A DNA stretch of 64,000 bases from positions 13,316,062 to 13,380,061 of the forward strand of contig OU612074.1 of NCBI GenBank assembly GCA_914767715.1, in the 5' to 3' direction. This document shows, piece after piece, positions 22,101 through 35,239 of this stretch (position 1 is its first letter; each line of letters begins with the position of its first letter). A model generated the notes under the pieces. The model saw only the letters and a program-made list of their open reading frames with translations. It ran no database searches and was not told the origin of the DNA. The translations under genes were made by a program, and so were the position numbers. This stretch comes from Membranipora membranacea (lineage: Eukaryota; Bryozoa; Gymnolaemata; Cheilostomatida; Membraniporidae).

Positions 22101-25100
22101 TCTCGCTGCGAGTCTAATGGCGCAAATATCTGGACGATCGGACAAGAATTGGCGAAGTTATAGCGAAAAACGTCGCTAAAACGAACGAAAGTGTTTATCT
22201 CACTGAGTTGAGCATCTTGGTGAAAAAAATGCGCATTTTGAAAAAACTTTCAAATTTCAGATTGAAACACTTATTCTGACTCAGTTTCTCGCTGCGAGTC
22301 TAATGGCGCAAATATCGGGACGATCGGACAAGAATTGGCGAAGTTAAAGCGAAAAACGTCGCTAAAACGGACGAAAGTGTTTATCTCACTGAGTTGAGCA
22401 TCTTGGTGAAAAAAATGCGCATTTTGAAAAAACTTTCAAATTTCAGATTGAAACACTTATTCTGACTCAGTTTCTCGCTGCGAGTCTAATGGCGCAAATA
22501 TCGGGACGATCGGACAAGAATTGGCGAAGTTATAGCGAAAAACGTCGCTAAAACGAACGAAAGTGTTTATCTCACTGAGTTGAGCATCTTGGTGAAAAAA
22601 ATGCGCATTTTGAAAAAACTTTCAAATTTCAGATTGAAACACTTATTCTGACTCAGTTTCTCGCTGCGAGTCTAATGGCGCAAATATCGGGACGATCGGA
22701 CAAGAATTGGCGAAGTTATAGCGAAAAACGTCGCTAAAACGGACGAAAGTGTTTATCTCACTGAGTTGAGCATCTTGGTGAAAAAAATGCGCATTTTGAA
22801 AAAACTTTCAAATTTCAGATTGAAACACTTATTCTGACTCACTTTCTCGCTGCGAGTCTAATGGCGCAAATATCGGGACGATCGGACAAGAATTGGCGAA
22901 GTAATAGCGAAAAACGTCGCTAAAACGAACGAAAGTGTTTATCTCACTGAGTTGAGCATCTTGGTGAAACAAATGCGCATTTTGAAAAAACTTTCAAATT
23001 TCAGATTGAAACACTTATTCTGACTCAGTTTCTCGCTGCGAGTCTAATGGCGCAAATATCGGGACGATCGGACAAGAATTGGCGAAGTTATAGCGAAAAA
23101 CGTCGCTAAAACGGACGAAAGTGTTTATCTCACTGAGTTGAGCATCTTGGTGAAAAAAATGCGCATTTTGAAAAAACTTTCAAATTTCAGATTGAAACAC
23201 TTATTCTGACTCAGTTTCTCGCTGCGAGTCTAATGGCGCAAATATCGGGACGATCGGACAAGAATTGGCGAAGTTATAGCGAAAAACGTCGCTAAAACGA
23301 ACGAAAGTGTATTTCTCACTGAGTTGAGCATCTTGGTGAAAAAAATGCGCAGTTTGAAAAAACTTTCAAATTTCAGATTGAAACACTTATTCTGACTCAG
23401 TTTCTCGCTGCGAGTCTAATGGCGCAAATATCGGGACGATCGGACAAGAATTGGCCAAGTTATAGCGAAAAACGTCGCTAAAACGGACGAAAGTGTTTAT
23501 CTCACTGAGTTGAGCATCTTGGTGAAAAAAATGCGCATTTTGAAAAAACTTTCAAATTTCAGATTGAAAAACTTATTCTGACTCAGTTTCTCGCTGCGAG
23601 TCTAATGGCGCAAATATCGGGACGATCGGACAAGAATTGGCGAAGTTATAGCGAAAAACGTCGCTAAAACGGACGAAAGTGTTTATCTCACTGAGTTGAG
23701 CATCTTGGTGAAAAAAATGCGCATTTTGAAAAAACTTTCAAATTTCAGATTGAAACACTTATTCTGACTCAGTTTCTCGCTGCGAGTCTAATGGCGCAAA
23801 TATCGGGACGATCGGACAAGAATTGGCGAAGTTATAGCGAAAAACGTCGCTAAAACGGACGAAAGTGTTTATCTCACTGAGTTGAGCATCTTGGTGAAAA
23901 AAATGCGCATTTTGAAAAAACTTTCAAATTTCAGATTGAAACACTTATTCTGACTCAGTTTCTCGCTGCGAGTCTAATGGCGCAAATATCGGGACGATCG
24001 GACAAGAATTGGCGAAGTTATAGCGAAAAACGTCGCTAAAACGAACGAAAGTGTTTATCTCACTGAGTTGAGCATCTTGGTGAAAAAAATGCGCATTTTG
24101 AAAAAACTTTCAAATTTCAGATTGAAACACTTGTTCTGACTCAGTTTCTCGCTGCGAGTCTAATGGCGCAAATATCGGGACGATCGGACAAGAATTGGCG
24201 AAGTTATAGCGAAAAACGTCGCTAAAACGGACGAAAGTGTTTATCTCACTGAGTTGAGCATCCTGGTGAAAAAAATGCGCAATTTGAAAAAACTTTCAAA
24301 TTTCAGATTGAAACACTTATTCTGACTCAGTTTCTCGCTGCGAGTCTAATGGCGCAAATATCGGGACGATCGGACAAGAATTGGCGAAGTTATAGCGAAA
24401 AACGTCGCTAAAACGGACCAAAGTGTTTATCTCACTGAGTTGAGCATCTTGGTGAAAAAAATGCGCATTTTGAAAAAACTTTCAAATTTCAGATTGAAAA
24501 ACTTATTCTGACTCAGTTTCTCGCTGCGAGTCTAATGGCGCAAATATCGGGACGATCGGACAAGAATTGGCGAAGTTATAGCGAAAAACGTCGCTAAAAC
24601 GGACGAAAGTGTTTATCTCACTGAGTTGAGCATCTTGGTGAAAAAAATGCGCATTTTGAAAAAACTTTCAAATTTCAGATTGAAACACTTATTCTGACTC
24701 AGTTTCTCGCTGCGAGTCTAATGGCGCAAATATCGGGACGATCGGACAAGAATTGGCGAAGTAATAGCGAAAAACGTCGCTAAAACGAACGAAAGTGTTT
24801 ATCTCACTGAGTTGAGCATCTTGGTGAAACAAATGCGCATTTTGAAAAAACTTTCAAATTTCAGATTGAAACACTTATTCTGACTCAGTTTCTCGCTGCG
24901 AGTCTAATGGCGCAAATATCGGGACGATCGGACAAGAATTGGCGAAGTTATAGCGAAAAACGTCGCTAAAACGGACGAAAGTGTTTATCTCACTGAGTTG
25001 AGCATCTTGGTGAAAAAAATGCGCATTTTGAAAAAACTTTCAAATTTCAGATTGAAACACTTATTCTGACTCAGTTTCTCGCTGCGAGTCTAATGGCGCA

Positions 25101-28100
25101 AATATCGGGACGATCGGACAAGAATTGGCGAAGTTATAGCGAAAAACGTCGCTAAAACGAACGAAAGTGTATTTCTCACTGAGTTGAGCATCTTGGTGAA
25201 AAAAATGCGCAGTTTGAAAAAACTTTCAAATTTCAGATTGAAACACTTATTCTGACTCAGTTTCTCGCTGCGAGTCTAATGGCGCAAATATCGGGACGAT
25301 CGGACAAGAATTGGCCAAGTTATAGCGAAAAACGTCGCTAAAACGGACGAAAGTGTTTATCTCACTGAGTTGAGCATCTTGGTGAAAAAAATGCGCATTT
25401 TGAAAAAACTTTCAAATTTCAGATTGAAAAACTTATTCTGACTCAGTTTCTCGCTGCGAGTCTAATGGCGCAAATATCGGGACGATCGGACAAGAATTGG
25501 CGAAGTTATAGCGAAAAACGTCGCTAAAACGGACCAAAGTGTTTATCTCACTGAGTTGAGCATCTTGGTGAAAAAAATGCGCATTTTGAAAAAACTTTCA
25601 AATTTCAGATTGAAAAACTTATTCTGACTCAGTTTCTCGCTGCGAGTCTAATGGCGCAAATATCGGGACGATCGGACAAGAATTGGCGAAGTTATAGCGA
25701 AAAACGTCGCTAAAACGGACGAAAGTGTTTATCTCACTGAGTTGAGCATCTTGGTGAAAAAAATGCGCATTTTGAAAAAACTTTCAAATTTCAGATTGAA
25801 ACACTTATTCTGACTCAGTTTCTCGCTGCGAGTCTAATGGCGCAAATATCGGGACGATCGGACAAGAATTGGCGAAGTTATAGCGAAAAACGTCGCTAAA
25901 ACGGACGAAAGTGTTTATCTCACTGAGTTGAGCATCTTGGTGAAAAAAATGCGCATTTTGAAAAAACTTTCAAATTTCAGATTGAAACACTTATTCTGAC
26001 TCAGTTTCTCGCTGCGAGTCTAATGGCGCAAATATCGGGACGATCGGACAAGAATTGGCGAAGTTATAGCGAAAAACGTCGCTAAAACGGACGAAAGTGT
26101 TTATCTCACTGAGTTGAGCATCTTGGTGAAAAAAATGCGCATTTTGAAAAAACTTTCAAATTTCAGATTGAAACACTTATTCTGACTCAGTTTCTCGCTG
26201 CGAGTCTAATGGCGCAAATATCGGGACGATCGGACAAGAATTGGCGAAGTTATAGCGAAAAACGTCGCTAAAACGAACGAAAGTGTTTATCTCACTGAGT
26301 TGAGCTGAGCATCTTGGTGAAAAAAAATGCGCATTTTGAAAAAACTTTCAAATTTCAGATTGAAACACTTATTCTGACTCAGTTTCTCGCTGCGAGTCTA
26401 ATGGCGCAAATATCGGGACGATCGGACAAGAATTGGCGAAGTTATAGCGAAAAACGTCGCGAAAACGGACGAAAGTGTTTATCTCACTGAGTTGAGCATC
26501 TTGGTGAAAAAAATGCGCATTTTGAAAAAACTTTCAAATTTCAGATTGAAACACTTATTCTGACTCAGTTTCTCGCTGCGAGTCTAATGCCGCAAATATC
26601 GGGACGATCGGACAAAAATTGGCGAAGTTATAGCGAAAAAAACGTCGCTAAAACGGACGAAAGTGTTTATCTCACTGAGTTGAGCATCTTGGTGAAAAAA
26701 ATGCGCATTTTGAAAAAACTTTCAAATTTCAGATTGAAACACTTATTCTGACTCAGTTTCTCGCTGCGAGTCTAATGGCGCAAATATCGGGACGATCGGA
26801 CAAAAATTGGCGAAGTTATAGCGAAAAACGTCGCTAAAAACGGACGAAAGTGTTTATCTCACTGAGTTGAGCATCTTGGTGAAAAAAATGCGCATTTTGA
26901 AAAAACTTTCAAATTTCAGATTGAAACACTTATTCTGACTCAGTTTTCTCGCTGCGAGTCTAATGCCGCAAATATCGGGACGATCGGACAAAAATTGGCG
27001 AAGTTATAGCGAAAAAAGTCGCGAAAACGCGCGAAAGTGTTTATCTCACTGAGTTGAGCATCTTGGTGAAAAAAATGCGCATTTTGAAAAAACTTTCAAA
27101 TTTCAGATTGAAACACTTATTCTGACTCAGTTTCTCGCTGCGAGTCTAATGGCGCAAATATCGGGACGATCGGACAAGAATTGGCGAAGTTTATAGCGAA
27201 AAACGTCGCTAAAAACGGACGAAAGTGTTTATCTCACTGAGTTGAGCATCTTGGTGAAAAAAATGCGCATTTTGAAAAAACTTTCAAATTTCAGATTGAA
27301 ACACTTATTCTGACTCAGTTTCTCGCTGCGAGTCTAATGGCGCAAATATCGGGACGATCGGACAAGAATTGGCGAAGTTATAGCGAAAAACGTCGCTAAA
27401 ACGGACGAAAGTGTTTATCTCACTGAGTTGAGCATCTTGGTGAAAAAAATGCGCATTTTGAAAAAACTTTCAAATTTCAGATTGAAACACTTATTCTGAC
27501 TCGGTTTCTCGCTGCGAGTCTAATGGCGCAAATTATCGGGACGATCGGACAAGAATTGGCGAAGTTATAGCGAAAAACGTCGCTAAAACGGACGAAAGTG
27601 TTTATCTCACTGATTTGAGCATCTTGGTGAAAAAAATGCGCATTTTGAAAAAACTTTCAAATTTCAGATTGAAACACTTATTCTGACTCAGTTTCTCGCT
27701 GCGAGTCTAATGGCGCAAATATCGGGACGATCGGACAAAAATTGGCGAAGTTATAGCGAAAAAAGTCGCGAAAACGCGCGAAAGTGTTTATCTCACTGAG
27801 TTGAGCATCTTGGTGAAAAAAATGCGCATTTTGAAAAAACTTTCAAATTTCAGATTGAAACACTTATTCTGACTCAGTTTCTCGCTGCGAGTCTAATGGC
27901 GCAAATATCGGGACGATCGGACAAGAATTGGCGAATTTATAGCGAAAAACGTCGCTAAAACGGACGAAAGTGTTTATCTCACTGAGTTGAGCATCTTGGT
28001 GAAAAAAATGCGCATTTTGAAAAAACTTTCAAATTTCAGATTGAAACACTTATTCTGACTCAGTTTCTCGCTGCGAGTCTAATGGCGCAAATATCGGGAC

Positions 28101-31032
28101 GATCGGACAAGAATTGGCGAAGTTATAGCGAAAAAACGTCGCTAAAACGGACGAAAGTGTTTATCTCACTGAGTTGAGCATCTTGGTGAAAAAAATGCGC
28201 ATTTTGAAAAAACTTTCAAATTTCAGATTGAAACACTTATTCTGACTCAGTTTCTCGCTGCGAGTCTAATGCCGCAAATATCGGGACGATCGGACAAAAA
28301 TTGGCGAAGTTATAGCGAAAAAANNNNNNNNNNNNNNNNNNNNNNNNNNNNNNNNNNNNNNNNNNNNNNNNNNNNNNNNNNNNNNNNNNNNNNNNNNNNN
28401 NNNNNNNNNNNNNNNNNNNNNNNNNNNNNNNNNNNNNNNNNNNNNNNNNNNNNNNNNNNNNNNNNNNNNNNNNNNNNNNNNNNNNNNNNNNNNNNNNNNN
28501 NNNNNNNNNNNNNNNNNNNNNNNGTCGCTAAAACGGACGAAAGTGTTTATCTCACTGAGTTGAGCATCTTGGTGAAAAAAATGCGCATTTTGAAAAAACT
28601 TTCAAATTTCAGATTGAAACACTTATTCTGACTCAGTTTCTCGCTGCGAGTCTAATGGCGCAAATATCGGGACGATCGGACAAGAATTGGCGAAGTTATA
28701 GCGAAAAACGTCGCTAAAACGAACGAAAGTGTTTATCTCACTGAGTTGAGCATCTTGGTGAAAAAAATGCGCATTTTGAAAAAACTTTCAAATTTCAGAT
28801 TGAAACACTTATTCTGACTCAGTTTCTCGCTGCGAGTCTAATGGCGCAAATATCGGGACGATCGGACAAGAATTGGCGAAGTTATAGCGAAAAACGTCGC
28901 TAAAACGGACGAAAGTGTTTATCTCACTGAGTTGAGCATCTTGGTGAAAAAAATGCGCATTTTGAAAAAACTTTCAAATTTCAGATTGAAACACTTATTC
29001 TGACTCAGTTTCTCGCTGCGAGTCTAATGGCGCAAATATCGGGACGATCGGACAAGAATTGGCGAAGTTATAGCGAAAAACGTCGCTAAAACGAACGAAA
29101 GTGTTTATCTCACTGAGTTGAGCATCTTGGTGAAAAAAATGCGCATTTTGAAAAAACTTTCAAATTTCAGATTGAAACACTTATTCTGACTCAGTTTCTC
29201 GCTGCGAGTCTAATGGCGCAAATATCGGGACGATCGGACAAGAATTGGCGAAGTTATAGCGAAAAACGTCGCTAAAACGGACGAAAGTGTTTATCTCACT
29301 GAGTTGAGCATCTTGGTGAAAAAAATGCGCATTTTGAAAAAACTTTCAAATTTCAGATTGAAACACTTATTCTGACTCAGTTTCTCGCTGCGAGTCTAAT
29401 GGCGCAAATATCGGGACGATCGGACAAGAATTGGCGAAGTTATAGCGAAAAACGTCGCTAAAACGAACGAAAGTGTTTATCTCACTGAGTTGAGCATCTT
29501 GGTGAAAAAAATGCGCATTTTGAAAAAACTTTCAAATTTCAGATTGAAACACTTATTCTGACTCAGTTTCTCGCTGCGAGTCTAATGGCGCAAATATCGG
29601 GACGATCGGACAAGAATTGGCGAAGTTATAGCGAAAAACGTCGCTAAAACGAACGAAAGTGTTTATCTCACTGAGTTGAGCATCTTGGTGAAAAAAAATG
29701 CGCATTTTGAAAAAACTTTCAAATTTCAGATTGAAACACTTATTCTGACTCAGTTTCTCGCTGCGAGTCTAATGGCGCAAATATCGGGACGATCGGACAA
29801 GAATTGGCGAAGTTATAGCGAAAAACGTCGCTAAAAACGGACGAAAGTGTTTATCTCACTGAGTTGAGCATCTTGGTGAAAAAAATGCGCATTTTGAAAA
29901 AACTTTCAAATTTCAGATTGAAACACTTATTCTGACTCAGTTTCTCGCTGCGAGTCTAATGGCGCAAATATCGGGACGATCGGACAAGAATTGGCGAAGT
30001 TATAGCGAAAAACGTCGCTAAAACGGACGAAAGTGTTTATCTCACTGAGTTGAGCATCTTGGTGAAAAAAATGCGCATTTTGAAAAAACTTTCAAATTTC
30101 AGATTGAAACACTTATTCTGACTCAGTTTCTCGCTGCGAGTCTAATGGCGCAAATATCGGGACGATCGGACAAGAATTGGCGAAGTTATAGCGAAAAACG
30201 TCGCTAAAACGAACGAAAGTGTTTATCTCACTGAGTTGAGCATCTTGGTGAAAAAAATGCGCATTTTGAAAAAACTTTCAAATTTCAGATTGAAACACTT
30301 ATTCTGACTCAGTTTCTCGCTGCGAGTCTAATGGCGCAAATATCGGGACGATCGGACAAGAATTGGCGAAGTTATAGCGAAAAACGTCGCTAAAACGAAC
30401 GAAAGTGTTTATCTCACTGAGTTGAGCATCTTGGTGAAAAAAATGCGCATTTTGAAAAAACTTTCAAATTTCAGATTGAAACACTTATTCTGACTCAGTT
30501 TCTCGCTGCGAGTCTAATGGCGCAAATATCGGGACGATCGGACAAGAATTGGCGAAGTTATAGCGAAAAACGTCGCTAAAACGAACGAAAGTGTTTATCT
30601 CACTGAGTTGAGCATCTTGGTGAAAAAAATGCGCATTTTGAAAAAACTTTCAAATTTCAGATTGAAACACTTATTCTGACTCAGTTTCTCGCTGCGAGTC
30701 TAATGGCGCAAATATCGGGACGATCGGACAAGAATTGGCGAAGTTATAGCGAAAAACGTCGCTAAAACGGACGAAAGTGTTTATCTCACTGAGTTGAGCA
30801 TCTTGGTGAAAAAAATGCGCATTTTGAAAAAACTTTCAAATTTCAGATTGAAACACTTATTCTGACTCAGTTTCTCGCTGCGAGTCTAATGGCGCAAATA
30901 TCGGGACGATCGGACAAGAATTGGCGAAGTTATAGCGAAAAACGTCGCTAAAACGAACGAAAGTGTTTATCTCACTGAGTTGAGCATCTTGGTGAAAAAA
31001 AATGCGCATTTTGAAAAAACTTTCAAATTTCA
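16113..31032. repeat. 186-bp satellite array, about 80 copies
   Basis: The monomer contains the landmarks GACAAGAATTGGCGAAGTTA, CTCACTGAGTTGAGCATCTT, CTCGCTGCGAGTCTAATGG and ATCGGGACGATCG. Landmark starts at 16,365, 16,551 and 16,737 give a period of 186. Monomers are nearly identical through the array, with two main variants (ACGGACG versus ACGAACG; CATTTTG versus CAGTTTG paired with TATTTCTC). The first monomer (about 16,113-16,230) is strongly diverged. The right edge at 31,032 breaks a normal monomer abruptly. Each unit holds two dyads, CTCGC-T-GCGAG and TAGCG-(8)-CGCTA. The near-nucleosomal length suits a centromeric or heterochromatic satellite, but that role is inference. Confidence 0.97.
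28324..28523. other. Assembly gap of exactly 200 N
   Basis: Two hundred N bases sit inside the satellite array. The round number suggests a placeholder of unknown true size, so the array length is uncertain. Monomers just before the gap (about 26,300-28,320) carry many one-base homopolymer changes and variants such as GTCGCGAAAACGCGCG, not typical of the rest. Confidence 0.95.
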
Positions 31033-33769
31033 AACTGCTCTTCCATATTGGTGGCTATGGGTTGAAAACTGCCTGTCAGATTTTTTAGTGGCCTTATATA
31101 TAACACCATTCCGTTTCTCATACATTTTTGGACCAATTATTATTCGCCCGCTCACCCGTATGCATTTATTGCCCTAAAATGATTTTATAAAACAATTTCA
31201 AACTTTAAATCAATAAATTTCCATTGCAAGTACTCCTGTGAATAATAACTGGCTTCACTTTTTATATATGCAGAGCTTTTGAATTGCCTACAGACTCATT
31301 TCTCATCAGTCATACTAATCAATTTATTTTGGAGGATGGGTGCAACAAGTTGACCTTCACCTAATTACAGGTGATCACGGCAGACAAGCTGTGCCATGGC
31401 AAACAATTAATTGCGATTGCGCAGCTCGACTATTTGCAAAGTTTAAATCCAAGAGAACGTAACTCATAAAGTTGATAGTCTGCCATTACTCAGTCGGATA
31501 AAACGTTGGAGTCAACTTGGGTTTTGGAGGTATGATTGTCAACAACAAAGTCTGCACCATCCTGATAACTGAGTCTGATAAGTTGTTCATACATCATAGG
31601 CCTGACTTTGAGGTTACAGCATCACTCACTGGCCTGAGCACTGAAAGGGGATATTGTTAATGTTATCATTATCAGACATTCCCTACATAAAGCCACCTTA
31701 GAAAATATATTTGCAGAGGAGAGGTGTCTGTCAGGTGAACTGTTCTGATTGTCACCACCCAATTTCCCTACCAACGACCAGCAAAGACTAGGACTAGGAG
31801 TACTTCCTGATCTTTCACCACAGACAGTTCCTGGACCAATCAGTAGAATATATGTATGTATGTATTTTATTTGTATGTATGTCATTGTAACAAAGAATCA
31901 GAGTGAAAGAATTGGTGGAATCTTGATGATGATGCAGCAGCACCCTCACAGTCACTGGCAGACATATTGTTGTCCCAATTTTGAATAATAATTGTCCTAC
32001 TCCAAAACCTGTCTAAGTCTGCTGAACAATCATTCAATGACCTCTTAGTTCTACCTCTAACCCAGAAATATAAACTTTTTTTCACAGTTGAGCATCTCAT
32101 TCGGATTCAGCATGAGCATTGATTGTTCAAAATATCATTTTTCCTTTTTGAACTTTGAAGACAAGAAGATGACAAAAAAATTAAGGCCAGCCTAAAGATT
32201 TGGGATATTACTGAGTTTCAATGTGGTCTATCATGGTACAGTAGTAAATGAAGTCATCTGGGTGATCAATATGTCGACACACAACTTGCAGATCAACCAT
32301 GAGATATGAGTCTGCACCATAGTGCCACAAACAATGCCAAATGACCTACTTACATAAGTCTTAGTATCTATGTATTTGTCGATTGCTTGAGGGTAAGGTT
32401 TTCAGTTTAGGAACTCCAGCGTCAAGTGCATTTGAATTGTAAATGCCCAAAGTGCTACTGATACGCTGATTCGAATCAATCGTGACTTCTAATAGACAAC
32501 AAATACGTCGGTGAACTGACAATTGACAACTGTAATCTGTAAGTGGGTACCAAATTGTATCAAAGTTTTTCCTCTGGTCAAATGTTTATTTTTTCTTCAT
32601 ACATACCATGTTTGTTTGTTGCCGGCAGTTGACATAACAGGTCCCTTTATTTCTTATTTCGTTATCTGTTTTGTGTAACGTAATTTTAGCACAATAATTA
32701 CTATACTAGGCCTAAGAACGTTCACATGACACATTTTTGTGACAGCTGTATCAACATATATATTCATCCAGGGATGATCTGACTTGGCTGTTTAGTCTAC
32801 AGAATAACGAACAAATAGATGAGAATTTTCTCAACCGGGACTGAAAGGTCTCTGAATAAAAAACAGCTTAGGTGCTCTACGTAGGTCTCCCTCCCTAATC
32901 ACTCTCTCATAGATGGAACTATACCTATGCACTCTGAGTTACGTTTTGTGCACGAATTGTCTAATTGAGCGATATGACCAGATTTCCTTGGGAAAAGGAT
33001 CGATTTTAGCTGAGAGAACTTGGTTCTCCGTGTTTCCGAGAACTATGTTAGGACAACCCTTATGTCCGATGCAATCACACCAGGATGTTTGGGACAAATG
33101 TTATATTGCGTCTCCAACTCCCTGATCTTACATACTACCTGATATATTTAGTTCTCCCAAGGACTTCACTCTCCAAAGTTGGAGTGAGGATATGCGTTTG
33201 GTTTGACCCAAAAAAGTTTGACCAATGTGACTAAGAGCCAGAATACCGGTCGCTGTTATACATATTATATTCAATGTACCTAAAAATAAAAATGATCAGC
33301 ATAATACACTGTGAATCATTCGATCCGGTAACTATTGATAGATTTAAGCAGATTATAGCAGGGTGCAAGGACTGCCTTACGCAATGAACCTTCTTTTCAG
33401 TTCTCTGGGGCCTGCACCCAGTGACCAAGCACCCTGATGAAGTTTGTTCATCTAATTGATACTGCAAACACTCTCTAGGTATCACTATCATAAGCATTGA
33501 ATACTAACTGAAGTCGAAGACTTGACATTGATTTTACAGCCTACAGCATGTTACAAGGGTAATTAAACACTTACAGTGATAAGTTGCAGGACTAGTAGAG
33601 GAGCTGTGCTACGGCATTGTTATTGTGTATAAAATATCCAGTTGTCCATTGGAAAATACTTTAACTTGGCAAAGTCTCAGCATCTTCAATCCGGCTAAGT
33701 GAACCTGCCACTGTCTTACCAATCGATGCAATCCTAATACATGTTGAGGTTTAAAAGTGATCGAAGATC
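31033..33769. other. Non-coding stretch right of the satellite
   Basis: About 2.7 kb of AT-rich DNA. Short open frames occur on both strands (for example around 31,750-31,990 and 33,230-33,500), but none has recognisable domains, splice sites in matching phase, or family resemblance. Short TATGTATGT repeats occur near 31,850. I see no gene. Confidence 0.4.
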
Positions 33770-34309
33770 GGTAACTGTAAATTGCTGAACGGACTGAACA
33801 GCTGAACAGAATTTCTCAGACTAAAATTATTATTTGTAATCATTTCTCTGGCTGACTATCACTTCTCAAACACATTCCTCCTAACCAAATGATTTGATGA
33901 ATCACTAAGTTCTTGTTGGCACATAATATAACCAATTTAGGGCAAGCAAATGAAGCAATCAATGTGCCAATTATGACCAAATCTGATGGTGTTCTGGAAA
34001 TTGGATACCAGAAACATTATCCAGCTCAACCTTCCATCTAGCCAGTCTTAACAAGCTTTTTTTATAGGGGGGGAGCTACTTTCCATCCATTCACTAGTAG
34101 TGTAATGCCGAAAAATTACTGCGAATAAAATTGAAAGAAACCAAGGTGAATGCAAACTTAAAATAAATAACTTAATGAGAAGAATATAAGGAATTGTCCA
34201 TGCTCATGCAAAATTAGACAATCATGTAAAGAAGCAAACGAATAGTAGTCTGAGAAATTCTGTTCAGCTGTTCAGTCTGTTCAGCCTGTTCAGCAATTTA
34301 CAGTTACCC
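33770..34309. mobile_element. Mutator-like MITE, copy 1 (9-bp target duplication)
   Basis: The left end CGGTAACTGTAAATTGCTGA and right end CAGCAATTTACAGTTACC are inverted copies that continue into a GTTCAG-rich arm of about 55 bases. Flanks ATCGAAGAT (left) and ATCGACGAT (right) match at 8 of 9 bases. The internal sequence matches 52,870-53,440 in inverse orientation. There is no transposase. Long inverted ends plus 9-bp target duplications fit the Mutator/MULE group, although other superfamilies also make 8-9 bp duplications. Confidence 0.8.
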
Positions 34310-34984
34310 GATCGACGATTAACTCAGTCTGGTGATGATTGCATATCATTCCTATGGCTTATCTCTGGTTAATCTCTAAAATGCTTGTTCATAATCATAT
34401 AGGCTGTAAAATAAAACAAGTAAACATACTACATGTTGTTTGGACTCCGTCAGATTACTGACACATCACAGTCAAACTTATAAGTTAGAACCAAGTAACT
34501 TGATGAGCTCTACGCTTACAGCATATGCCCTCCATCTAGCAGATATTACTATACACCTAGCATTGTATACACTATATACACATATCTACTCCGAAACTGG
34601 GTTGGTCTCTGGCAATGTTTAACTGCCCCCTCCCCTGGTTAGGTTTCAAACAACAACAAAAACCAAAGGGGCAGTCAAAAACTGCCAGTGTCCCAGGTGT
34701 TAGCGTAGGCCTGTGACCATTCCTCACTCAGTAGCAGCCTGTAGTATTGTACTAGTACTAAGTAGCATGTGAGTGTCAGTAGTCACTCTTGCTTGATACA
34801 TATTTATATTTCACCAACATCATTATCAACTATCTAAACATTGGGCAGTTTCATTGCTTTGTTTGTGCGCCCACAACAAAACAAAGCCCAAACCATCCAA
34901 AGTAAGGAAATGCAGTGATGTGAGTGGTAGAAGCAAGGAGTAACAGGGGAAGCTGTGACTCCTTGATAGAAGAAAAAGTGATTT

Positions 34985-35235
34985 CGGGTCAAAAGGCCAC
35001 TGCCAAAAAGCCACTGGCCATAAAGCCTTAGGCCAAAAGGCCATTGGTCATAAGGTCACTGGACAAAAGGTCACTGGTCTAAAGGCCACTGGTCCAAAGG
35101 CCACTGGTCCAAAGGCCACTGGTCCAAAGGCCACTGGTCCAAAGGCCACTGGTCCAAAGGCCACTGGTCCAAAGGCCACTGGTCCAAAGGCCACTGGTCC
35201 AAAGGCCACTGGTCCAAAGGCCACTGGTCATAAGG
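34985..35235. repeat. 15-bp minisatellite GGCCACTGGTCCAAA
   Basis: Ten or more perfect units occupy about 35,075-35,225, with diverged units on the left (GGCCATAAAG, GGTCATAAGG). A minus-strand open frame with WPKALWPVAFWQ is a by-product. The flanking 34,310-34,984 has no recognised gene. Confidence 0.92.
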
Positions 35236-35239
35236 CATC

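Noticed and set aside
16156..31032. Open frames repeated in the satellite (for example ...TDESVYLTELSILVKKM...)
   Set aside because: The period is 62 codons so frames recur, but each unit contains stops and there is no start or domain context.
16113..31032. CRISPR-like array
   Set aside because: Units are contiguous and nearly identical with no variable spacers, and the genome is eukaryotic.
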